A stretch of DNA of 5,770 bases from Candidatus Glassiibacteriota bacterium (lineage in GTDB: Bacteria; Gemmatimonadota; Glassbacteria; GWA2-58-10). Numbering within the stretch: the first letter of the stretch is position 1; each line of letters begins with the position of its first letter. A program made the position numbers and the translations under genes. The notes beneath the pieces were generated by a model. It had not been told where the DNA came from, made no database searches, and was given only the letters and a program-made list of their open reading frames with translations. The DNA is taken from contig JAFGTO010000275.1 in the NCBI GenBank assembly GCA_016934095.1, positions 1 through 5,770 of the forward strand, written 5' to 3'. Below are positions 1 through 5,762 of the stretch, piece after piece.

Positions 1-151
1 CACCCCGGCGGTGCTCTACCTCAACGGCTCGGTGGGGCCCCTGCCCGGGGAGCAGGCCTCGGCTGTCCTGCCTGTGGAAAACCAGGTCGTGCTCGAGTTT
101 CGCGGAAAAACAGAATTCCTGACCGTGCTCAACAACTGGTGGGCGCACTAG
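1..151 (+). CDS. C-terminal fragment of an unrecognised protein
   Basis: An open frame enters from the left edge (codons begin at position 2) and ends at TAG 149-151, giving 49 residues that start TPAVLYLNGS and end LTVLNNWWAH. The fragment alternates hydrophobic and polar residues (AVLYLNG, QVVLEFRGK, TEFLTVLNN), as expected for beta strands, so it may be the last strands of a beta-sandwich or beta-propeller. There is no membrane segment and no motif that I can assign to a family. The codon choice is GC-rich like the neighbouring genes, which supports real coding. The start and most of the protein lie outside the window, so no function is proposed. It reads in the same direction as the transporter gene 198 bases downstream, but the gap and the possible terminator between them argue against a tight operon. 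Confidence 0.6.
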   Translation, partial: TPAVLYLNGSVGPLPGEQASAVLPVENQVVLEFRGKTEFLTVLNNWWAH

Positions 152-202
152 CGGGAATACAACGAACCGGTAGACTGAACCTTCCTAGTGCCGCCGTTTT
201 TT
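145..202 (+). terminator. Possible weak terminator after the first gene
   Basis: A 7-base inverted repeat, GCACTAG (145-151, overlapping the stop codon) and CTAGTGC (185-191), is followed five bases later by a run of six T (197-202). The loop is long (33 bases) and the T-run is not directly next to the stem, so this is a poor match to a classical Rho-independent terminator. It is the only terminator-like structure I see after this gene. Confidence 0.25.
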
Positions 203-208
203 CCTCTC

Positions 209-237
209 TTGTCTGCCGGATAGAAAAGGACTATTTT
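209..237 (+). promoter_or_regulatory. Possible sigma-70-type promoter for the transporter gene
   Basis: TTGTCT (209-214) and TATTTT (232-237) are separated by 17 bases. Each hexamer matches 4 of 6 consensus positions (TTGACA and TATAAT). The pair sits in the only AT-rich patch of the gap, about 110 bases upstream of the transporter start, which would leave a leader of roughly 100 bases. Hexamers this degenerate occur by chance, and the promoter consensus of this organism is unknown. Confidence 0.3.
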
Positions 238-253
238 TTTAAAGATGGTGTAA

Positions 254-287
254 ACCGCAGCGGCAGGCTGAAAGTGCCGGATGCGGT
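254..287 (+). other. Leader hairpin upstream of the transporter gene
   Basis: ACCGCA (254-259) pairs with TGCGGT (282-287). Inside it, CGGCA (261-265) pairs with TGCCG (275-279), leaving a small internal loop and a nine-base apical loop. No T-run follows, so it is not a simple terminator. It lies downstream of the possible promoter and 62 bases before the start codon, so it would be in the mRNA leader. I do not recognise it as any riboswitch class that I know. It could be a regulatory leader, a protein-binding site or a repeat element. Confidence 0.4.
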
Positions 288-329
288 CTCCTTCCTGCTG
301 CCGGGCCGCCGGCTTGGCCCTCAAAGATC

Positions 330-344
330 AAGGAGAAAGGGGGG
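330..344 (+). promoter_or_regulatory. Ribosome binding site of the transporter gene
   Basis: A purine-rich stretch holds AAGGAG (330-335) and AGGGGGG (338-344). The second lies five bases before ATG 350. This decides the start: the same frame is open back to an ATG at 281, but that one lacks a comparable site, lies inside the leader hairpin, and would add 23 residues unlike a ZIP N-terminus. Confidence 0.7.
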
Positions 345-349
345 TAACC

Positions 350-1633
350 ATGGAAAACCTGGCCCTTACAGCCTGCGTGGTCGGATTCATCTCCGCAGTC
401 TCACTTCCTATGGGCTCGGCGCTCGGCCTGTGGACCAGGCCCGGGGCCAAGGTCACCTCGGCTTTCATGGCGTTCGGCGGGGGGGCGCTCCTCTTCGCCC
501 TCACTATCGAGATAGTGGCCCACTCGTTCGAGAAAGTGGGTTTCGGGCCCCTGGCCCTGGGCTGTGTTATCGGCGGCCTGCTCTATGAGTTCCTCAACCA
601 CGGCCTGAATAAGCAGGGCGCTTTCGTGCGCAAGGCCTCAACCATTGTCCGTCAGGCCACCAAATGGCAGAAAGAACGGGCGCAGGTCATCATGAAATAC
701 CTGTTCGGCGTATCCTTTCTGCATTCGATCGACCCGGAGGAGGTGGCCAAGCTGGTGCCCCACGTGGATGAAATCGCCGTGGAGCAGGGCGCCTTTGTTT
801 TCAAGGAGGGTATGCGGGCGGATGCGCTCTACCTGATCGCCTCCGGAGCGGTCGAGATAATCGTGGGGGATCAGCCGATCTCCAGGCTGGGCCCGGGCGA
901 TGCGTTCGGCGAGATGGGGCTGCTTACCGACAACCCCAGGGTGGCCTCGGCCATGGCCCTCGAGAAAACCAGCCTTTTCCGGGTCTCGAAGGAGGATTTC
1001 GACGGGCTGGTGGCAGCTTCGCCGAAAGTGAAAAAAGCAGTCGAGGCCATGATGCAGCAGAGAAGCAAGGACCTGGTTAAAAAGTCGTTCCTCCAGGCCG
1101 ATACAGCCAAAGACTGGGAAAAAAGGGCTTCCACCTACCTGAATAGCCACGACCTGGCCCCGACCTCCCTGGACATCAATAAGACAGTCCAGCAGCACGG
1201 CGGGGCTACCCTGGGGATCTGGCTGGGTATCCTGCTGGACGGCATCCCGGAATCGCTGGTCATCGGCATCGAAGTTACCGCCGACAAGGCCCTGCCCTGG
1301 GCCCTGGTGGCCGGAGTGTTCCTCTCCAACCTGCCAGAGGCCATGTCCAGCTCGGTGGTGATGAGGAACCAGCGCTTTTCAGTGGCCAAGATCATCCTGA
1401 TGTGGACCTCGATCACCGTGATGACCGCAGTGGGAGCCCTGGCGGGCAACCTCTTTTTCCAGGGCCACTCGGAATACTTTATCGCCGTGCTCAGGGGCAC
1501 CGCGGCCGGGGCCATGCTGACCATGATCGCCGAGACCATGCTGCCCGAGGCCTACGAGCAGGGCGGCGTGATCGTGGGACTGTCCACCCTGGCCGGGTTT
1601 CTCGCCGCCCTGTATGTCAAGTCGATCTCGTGA
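350..1633 (+). CDS. ZIP-like metal transporter with an inserted cyclic-nucleotide-binding domain
   Basis: The product is 427 residues. Eight hydrophobic segments are visible: about 4-27, 36-60, 62-84, then 284-307, 313-336, 344-369, 376-400 and 404-424. This is the 3+5 arrangement of ZIP (ZRT/IRT-like) divalent-metal transporters. ZIP-like signatures are DGIPES (297-302) in helix 4, SNLPEA (326-331) in helix 5, and a small-residue helix 7 ending IAETMLPEA (393-401). The helix 3-4 loop, normally short or His-rich and cytoplasmic, is about 200 residues and holds a CNB domain (about 117-222). Its phosphate-binding cassette, GDAFGEMGLLTDNPRVAS (183-200), has Glu188 and Arg197 spaced as in the PKA regulatory subunit. 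Two helical stretches (about 222-260) link it to helix 4. Inferred role: inner-membrane metal transport controlled by cytoplasmic cAMP or a related ligand. The usual helix 4 and 5 histidines are replaced (Asp297, Ser326), so metal and direction are uncertain. The stop lies 14 bases from that of the convergent lyase gene. Confidence 0.88.
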   Translation: MENLALTACVVGFISAVSLPMGSALGLWTRPGAKVTSAFMAFGGGALLFALTIEIVAHSFEKVGFGPLALGCVIGGLLYEFLNHGLNKQGAFVRKASTIVRQATKWQKERAQVIMKYLFGVSFLHSIDPEEVAKLVPHVDEIAVEQGAFVFKEGMRADALYLIASGAVEIIVGDQPISRLGPGDAFGEMGLLTDNPRVASAMALEKTSLFRVSKEDFDGLVAASPKVKKAVEAMMQQRSKDLVKKSFLQADTAKDWEKRASTYLNSHDLAPTSLDINKTVQQHGGATLGIWLGILLDGIPESLVIGIEVTADKALPWALVAGVFLSNLPEAMSSSVVMRNQRFSVAKIILMWTSITVMTAVGALAGNLFFQGHSEYFIAVLRGTAAGAMLTMIAETMLPEAYEQGGVIVGLSTLAGFLAALYVKSIS

Positions 1634-1647
1634 GAGACAGCACCGGC

Positions 1648-3834
1648 TCACATCTTCCCGGTCAGCCCCTTTTGCGGAGCCACCCGCCCGGCCAGGTCGC
1701 GGTCTACCACCACCCTGCCTGCCTCGGTAACCGTGATATGCCCGCCGGCTTCGCCCACGGTGCCGAAAAGCACCCGGCACTCCTGGCGGCCGGTGTCGAA
1801 GCGCACACCGACCCGGGCATCCTCTCTCACCAGCCAGGACTCGACCATCTTCTCCAGGGAGCTGTCTCCCGCCTGGATCAGGTGCAGGAAGAAGTCCTCC
1901 TCCTGCGCCCGGACGGGGCTCAGCTCCACCCGCCACTGGCCTAAAAGCCGTGTAGTGTCCGGAGTGCGGTAGTCCTCCGGCAGGGGCCAGTTGCGGCCGC
2001 CGTTCCAGAACTGCCTGCCCGGGCCGCCGACCTTGGTCAGCTCGATCTCCTCAGGCAGCAGGGTGCGGCAAAACAGCCTGCCCCCGTCTTGGACGGCGCT
2101 GAACTCCCTTTGCCCGAGCCGCGGCTCGGCGGCGGTGTGCAGCAGCCAGGTCTTCTTGTACTCCGGCCTTGTCGAGCTTACCCGGTCGAACACGATGAAA
2201 TAGCCGGGGGGAATGAAAACGAACTGGCGCAGTGCCCGCCGGCATTTGTCCGGGTGGTAGCAGGCGGTGGCGTCCCCGGCCACGTAAGCGTAATGCTCCC
2301 CGCTCTCGAAAGCCGCCACTCGCGAGCCGGTGGTCCTGCACTGGCCGCCGTCGTTGGGAGGCGGCCCGGCCTCCTCGCCCGGGGCGGACTGCCCCTCCGC
2401 CTTGCCCCAGTAGGAGGGCATCCGCTCGCCGGGCATTTTTATCAGCACGCAGTTGTGCGCCACGGTGCGGCAGTAGTAGTTGTAAAGGTGCATGCCCGGC
2501 TCGGGGCGGGTCCCGGTGTCCAGCGCCAGGAAGCCTTTGTGGTAAATCACGAAATTGTTGTTGTCGAAATGCCTGTGCTGCTCCAGGGTGCCGCCCGCGG
2601 TGAACAGGGCGTAGGTGTCTTCCGGGCCGCTGCCCGACCTGAAAAAGACCTGGCCCATGTTCTCGAAGTGCCTGGCCCACGGCAGGTCAGGGGGCAGGGC
2701 CGCGGCGTGGGGCAGGTCTTCTGTGCCGGTCAGCAGGAAACGGGTCAGGGGGAAAGAGCTGCCCTGCTCCCTGGGCATTTTCTCCAGCAGCCATTTGGTT
2801 ACCGGCACGATCTCCGGCACGTCCCTGCCGTAGAAGCGCAGGATCTGGGTCAGGTGGATGTTCAGGCTGTGCAGACGGATCTCATTGGTGCGGTGGTAGC
2901 TGTCGCCGGTGCCGAAGTTCAGGCCGCCGGGCAGCCAGTTCCAGAAGATGTAGCCGGGCAGCAGAGACATGTAGGGCCAGTCCAGTGCGATATTCCTGCC
3001 GGTGGCCGACTGGAAGGTATGGAAGAAATTGAACTCTGCCCAGGGGTAGGCGGCCAGGGCGTAGTTCAGGGCGGCCGAGGCCGAGCCCCCGTCATCCCCG
3101 GCGGCCGAGCCCCGGTGCGCGAGCAGGGCGGTGTACTGCCCGTACCCGTCCTCCAGGAACTCCCCGGCCAGCGAGTCATCGATCCCCTCCCGGTAAGCGG
3201 CCAGCCCGGCGTACCAGGCCAGCGACCGGGTCCCGTAGAAACCCGAGGCCGGCCCGCTCCAGTTCTCCCGCTCGAAAGGCTCCCGGTCGCCGGCCCACTC
3301 GCCGGTGGGCATGACATTTTTCACCGCCAGCAGGAAGGAGGCCCCCAGCTCTTTCCTCTCCTGCCCGGAGAGGTGGCTGAACAGCCAGTCGTAAGCGGCC
3401 CAGGCGTTGATCCGCGAGAACGAGTACCAGCTTACGCTCCTGCGCTCGGCGAAACAGAGGTGGTAGTATTCCAGGCTCGTGCTCAGCAGGCTTTTCGCCA
3501 GCTCCAGGTACCTGCCGTCCCCGGTAACCAGGAACACGAAAGCCGCCTCTGCCGCCCGGGTACCGTAATCTCCGGACTCCAGCACCTCCCCGGCCGTCTC
3601 ATCCACCCGCGCCCTGATCTGCCCGAAGAGCTCCGCCTCCCGGTTCAGGGCCCGCTCTTTCACCTGGGGCCAGGTGTCCCGGTTGAAAAACAGCCGGGGA
3701 TGGTCGGCCCGGATATGGGCTTTCCAGTCATCGCCGCTGCTCCGGGAGGGTTCGCCGGTGGAACAGCCGGCAGCCGTTAAAAGCAAGGAAACCAAGAGGA
3801 AATATATTGTCTTATATACTCTTGCCCTGGCCAC
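1648..3834 (-). CDS. Heparinase II/III-like polysaccharide lyase, lipoprotein
   Basis: The product is 728 residues from GTG 3834. A basic N-terminus (MARARVYK) and hydrophobic core lead to a lipobox-like TAAGC with Cys24, so it is probably a lipoprotein; no Asp follows the Cys, which fits outer-membrane sorting. About 37-385 is helix-rich, with Trp/Tyr-rich segments such as AWAAYDWLF, as in the alpha/alpha-toroid of these lyases. About 390-715 matches the heparinase II/III beta-sandwich. Its hallmark is TLEQHRHFDNNNF (416-428) followed by FLALDTG (435-441). His420, His422 and Asp439 keep the heparinase II spacing of catalytic His406 and zinc ligands His408 and Asp425, and His460 in VAHNCVLI fits the third zinc ligand. 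Asn191 (ENWSG) and Tyr258 (LNYALAAY) are candidates for the remaining Asn/His and Tyr catalytic positions. The expected reaction is beta-elimination of an acidic polysaccharide; whether the substrate is glycosaminoglycan, alginate-like or another polymer cannot be read from the sequence. An in-frame GTG at 3849 is a less likely start. Confidence 0.87.
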   Translation of the reverse strand: MARARVYKTIYFLLVSLLLTAAGCSTGEPSRSSGDDWKAHIRADHPRLFFNRDTWPQVKERALNREAELFGQIRARVDETAGEVLESGDYGTRAAEAAFVFLVTGDGRYLELAKSLLSTSLEYYHLCFAERRSVSWYSFSRINAWAAYDWLFSHLSGQERKELGASFLLAVKNVMPTGEWAGDREPFERENWSGPASGFYGTRSLAWYAGLAAYREGIDDSLAGEFLEDGYGQYTALLAHRGSAAGDDGGSASAALNYALAAYPWAEFNFFHTFQSATGRNIALDWPYMSLLPGYIFWNWLPGGLNFGTGDSYHRTNEIRLHSLNIHLTQILRFYGRDVPEIVPVTKWLLEKMPREQGSSFPLTRFLLTGTEDLPHAAALPPDLPWARHFENMGQVFFRSGSGPEDTYALFTAGGTLEQHRHFDNNNFVIYHKGFLALDTGTRPEPGMHLYNYYCRTVAHNCVLIKMPGERMPSYWGKAEGQSAPGEEAGPPPNDGGQCRTTGSRVAAFESGEHYAYVAGDATACYHPDKCRRALRQFVFIPPGYFIVFDRVSSTRPEYKKTWLLHTAAEPRLGQREFSAVQDGGRLFCRTLLPEEIELTKVGGPGRQFWNGGRNWPLPEDYRTPDTTRLLGQWRVELSPVRAQEEDFFLHLIQAGDSSLEKMVESWLVREDARVGVRFDTGRQECRVLFGTVGEAGGHITVTEAGRVVVDRDLAGRVAPQKGLTGKM

Positions 3835-3839
3835 TGCCG

Positions 3840-3846
3840 CCTCCTT
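3840..3846 (-). promoter_or_regulatory. Ribosome binding site that fixes the lyase start at 3834
   Basis: Read on the minus strand, AAGGAGG (3846 down to 3840) is a near-perfect Shine-Dalgarno sequence five bases before GTG 3834-3832. The in-frame GTG at 3849 lies upstream of this site and has no good purine tract of its own. Starting at 3834 also gives a cleaner lipoprotein signal, with basic residues directly before the hydrophobic stretch. Confidence 0.75.
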
Positions 3847-3928
3847 CACTCGAAAGTAAGTATTTAACCGCCAGCTAAACCATGGGGCTTGCGGAAAATG
3901 ATTCCTCTTCTGAAATTAGCTCCCTTTC

Positions 3929-3954
3929 CCGGGGTTGTCAAATACGGGCCCCGG
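3929..3954. other. Inverted repeat in the divergent intergenic region
   Basis: The roughly 230 bases between the lyase and beta-helix genes hold no gene and should contain promoters for both. CCGGGG (3929-3934) and CCCCGG (3949-3954) form a 6-base inverted repeat with a 14-base spacer. The spacer begins with TTGTCA (3935-3940), which resembles a -35 box, but I find no convincing -10 box at the right distance. The repeat could be an operator for shared control or a simple GC-rich palindrome. Confidence 0.25.
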
Positions 3955-4050
3955 ATAAGCCGGCCCTGAAAAAGATTGCTCCTGCCGGTGAAACCACTTA
4001 AGCTTGTTCCAGGATATTTCCGGCCTTTTTCTGTCCAGTTTCAGCCGAAC

Positions 4051-4058
4051 GAGGAGAG
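4051..4058 (+). promoter_or_regulatory. Ribosome binding site of the beta-helix gene
   Basis: GAGGAGAG lies eight bases before ATG 4067. It supports this ATG over the upstream in-frame TTG at 4004, and only the ATG puts a typical signal peptide at the N-terminus (MKRSQLAACLLALACFL). Confidence 0.7.
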
Positions 4059-4066
4059 CTCTTAAT

Positions 4067-5590
4067 ATGAAACGGTCCCAGCTTGCAGCATGCCTCCTGG
4101 CCCTGGCCTGTTTTCTCGGGCCGGCCGGGCAGTGGTCCCTTTACGGCCGTACCATGTACCTTGCACCCGACGGCGACGACAGTGTCGAGTGCGGGCCGGG
4201 AGCAGCTTTCCGCACCCTGAAGCGCGCCGTGGAATGCCTGGCCCCCGGCGACACCCTGACCGTGCGCGAGGGCGACTACCCCGGCGGCGTCTGGATCTCC
4301 GTGGCCGCCACCGCGGAGGCCCCGGTGCTCATCCAGGGCGAGAGCCTGGAGGCGGTGATCACCGGCAGCGGGTCGGAGATCGACGCCCTGCGCGTGCAGG
4401 ATGCCTCCCACGTGATCATCGACCGGCTGACCGTGCGCCAGGCCACCCGCGCTGGCCTGGCGGTCCGCTTCTCCGACCACGTCCGGGTGGCAAACTGCCG
4501 CTTCGCAGACAACGGGACCTGGGGCATCTTCACCAGCTTCGCCGATGACATCCATTTCGAGGGCAACGAGTGCTGCGGCTCTGTAGAGCAGCACGGGATC
4601 TACCACAGCAACAGCGGCGACCGCTTCGTGATCCGCGGCAACCTGGTGCACGACAACGCCGGCAACGGGATCCACCTCAACGGCGACCCGGAGATACAGG
4701 GCGGGGACGGCGTGCTGAACTTCGGGGTGGTCGAGGGCAACACCATCTACGGCAACGGCATGAGAGGCGGCGGCGCGATCAACATGACCCACGTGCACGA
4801 CGTCCTGGTGCGCAACAACCTGATTTACCTCAACTACGCAGGAGGGATCACCGTCTACCAGGACACCGGAACTTTCGAGCAGGGATCGAAAAGGGTGGTG
4901 ATCACCGGCAATACTGTTTACTACCGGAGCCATACCGGCCGCAGCGGGGTCAACATCCAGACCACCAGCGAGAAAGTGCTGGTCGCCGGCAATATCTTTG
5001 TCTCCGGCGGCAACCGCGGCAACCTGCAGGTGGAGTCCGACCACCTGAGCTCTATTGTCAGCGACTGCAACGTCTTCTGGGGCGCAGGCGAGGAGGGCGT
5101 GCTCGAGCGCAGGGACAAAAGGTACAGCCTGGACTACTGGCGCTCCCTCACCGGCAACGACCTGCATTCGGTGGTGGCCGACCCGCAGTTTACCAACATC
5201 GACTCGGCGGACTTCCGTCCTGCGGCAGCCTCCCCGGCGGTGGATGCCGGTATGCCGCCCGACTCGCTGAGGGCGGCCCTGGAGCGCCTGGGCGGCTTCG
5301 AATGGGTGCTGGGCCGCCTGGACAGCCTGCCCGCCGAGGACATCCGCGGCCGGCAAAGGCCCCAGGGGGCCGGCCCGGATGCCGGGGCCTACGAGACCGG
5401 CGATGAGCCTACCGGGATGTACGATTTCAACCGGGACGGCAGGCTGAGCGTGGCTGATGCCGTGGCCCTGATCCTGCTGGCCCGGGCGGACCCCTCGGAC
5501 CCGGCCGTGGACCTCAACGGGGACGGGCGTTATAGCATGGCGGACGTGATTCGGCTGGTCCTGATCCTCAGGGACCGGCCCGCAGCCTGA
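4067..5590 (+). CDS. Secreted right-handed parallel beta-helix protein with C-terminal type I dockerin
   Basis: The product is 507 residues. A signal peptide covers about 1-20, probably cut near GPA/GQ; Cys15 in LALAC makes a lipoprotein signal a weaker alternative. Residues 30-75 (YLAPDGDD, AFRTLKRAVECLAPGDTLTV) match the N-terminal cap common in DUF1565-type and polysaccharide-lyase-like beta-helix proteins. Residues about 104-340 form successive coils with the recurring pattern V.I.GN.I..N (VIRGNLVHDN, VVEGNTIYGN, VLVRNNLIYLN, VVITGNTVYY, VLVAGNIFVS). Residues 353-443 carry the typical closing segment: ADPQF, DFRPAAASPAVDAG, then DIRGRQRP and DAGAYE. Residues 452-504 are a type I dockerin with two EF-hand-like calcium loops, D453-N455-D457-G458...D464 and D482-N484-D486-G487...D493. 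Such folds include polysaccharide lyases, epimerases and noncatalytic binders; I see no catalytic signature that selects one. The dockerin implies docking to a cohesin not encoded here. Divergent transcription from the lyase gene suggests a related substrate. Confidence 0.85.
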   Translation: MKRSQLAACLLALACFLGPAGQWSLYGRTMYLAPDGDDSVECGPGAAFRTLKRAVECLAPGDTLTVREGDYPGGVWISVAATAEAPVLIQGESLEAVITGSGSEIDALRVQDASHVIIDRLTVRQATRAGLAVRFSDHVRVANCRFADNGTWGIFTSFADDIHFEGNECCGSVEQHGIYHSNSGDRFVIRGNLVHDNAGNGIHLNGDPEIQGGDGVLNFGVVEGNTIYGNGMRGGGAINMTHVHDVLVRNNLIYLNYAGGITVYQDTGTFEQGSKRVVITGNTVYYRSHTGRSGVNIQTTSEKVLVAGNIFVSGGNRGNLQVESDHLSSIVSDCNVFWGAGEEGVLERRDKRYSLDYWRSLTGNDLHSVVADPQFTNIDSADFRPAAASPAVDAGMPPDSLRAALERLGGFEWVLGRLDSLPAEDIRGRQRPQGAGPDAGAYETGDEPTGMYDFNRDGRLSVADAVALILLARADPSDPAVDLNGDGRYSMADVIRLVLILRDRPAA

Positions 5591-5637
5591 TGCCGGCCGT
5601 CAGGGGCGGAAACAATTTCACCCGGATTATTGAAGAC

Positions 5638-5661
5638 TCCCCGTGAGCCAAGCTGCGGGGA
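5638..5661. other. Stem-loop downstream of the beta-helix gene
   Basis: TCCCCG (5638-5643) pairs with CGGGGA (5656-5661). Inside it, AGC (5646-5648) can pair with GCT (5652-5654). No T-run follows, so it is not a classical terminator. It lies 48 bases after the stop of the beta-helix gene and could protect the 3' end of the mRNA or be the first in the series of hairpins that continues to the right edge. Confidence 0.3.
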
Positions 5662-5693
5662 ATGCGCTCGCTAGCCAATTCACAACTGAACAA

Positions 5694-5722
5694 CCACCAG
5701 CTAAAGCTGGTGGGTTATTTTT
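5694..5722 (+). terminator. Probable Rho-independent terminator or mobile-element end hairpin
   Basis: CCACCAGCT (5694-5702) and AGCTGGTGG (5705-5713) form a perfect 9-base inverted repeat with two unpaired central bases, in practice a small loop. GTTATTTTT follows, with five T at 5718-5722. The structure is well placed, about 100 bases after the stop at 5590, to end the beta-helix transcript. Because two more hairpins follow at once, it may instead be part of a repeat or an insertion-sequence end. Confidence 0.55.
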
Positions 5723-5762
5723 CAGCGGACTGAAAGTCCAGCTACACACCGGCTTCACCGGT
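5723..5762. repeat. Two further short hairpins at the right edge
   Basis: GGACT/AGTCC (5727-5731 and 5735-5739, loop GAA) and ACCGG/CCGGT (5748-5752 and 5758-5762, loop CTTCA) follow the terminator-like hairpin at intervals of 9-14 bases. CCAGCT at 5738-5743 repeats 5697-5702 and is complementary to AGCTGG at 5705-5710, so an alternative fold is possible. Closely spaced small hairpins are typical of REP-like elements and of IS200/IS605-family ends, but the window stops before any transposase could be seen. Confidence 0.35.

Noticed and set aside
281..349. A 23-residue N-terminal extension of the transporter from ATG 281.
   Set aside because: There is no good ribosome binding site, the ATG lies in the leader hairpin, and the residues do not resemble a ZIP N-terminus; ATG 350 has a strong site.
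139..588. A 149-codon plus-strand frame overlapping the start of the transporter gene.
   Set aside because: It is out of frame with the transporter, begins inside the end of the preceding gene, and is Arg/Gly/Pro-rich without a recognisable domain.
1634..1647. A bidirectional terminator between the convergent transporter and lyase genes.
   Set aside because: The 14-base gap shows no inverted repeat or T-run. Any terminator would have to lie within coding sequence, and I could not identify one.
2089..3780. A 563-codon open frame on the plus strand, opposite the lyase gene.
   Set aside because: It lies wholly antisense to a gene with clear lyase motifs. Its translation is rich in Gly, Pro, Val and Arg without domain structure, a usual artefact of codon bias in GC-rich genes.
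3871..3879. CCAGCTAAA in the divergent intergenic region, identical to 5697-5705.
   Set aside because: Only nine bases are shared and the complementary arm is missing here, so a repeat copy cannot be supported.
4004..4066. A 21-residue extension of the beta-helix protein from TTG 4004.
   Set aside because: It would bury the signal peptide behind a polar stretch, while ATG 4067 has a GAGGAGAG site at good spacing.
3998..5356. A 452-codon open frame on the minus strand, opposite the beta-helix gene.
   Set aside because: It is antisense to a gene with signal peptide, beta-helix coils and dockerin. The translation is a Val/Ala/Asp/His-rich low-complexity shadow with no ribosome binding site that I can see.
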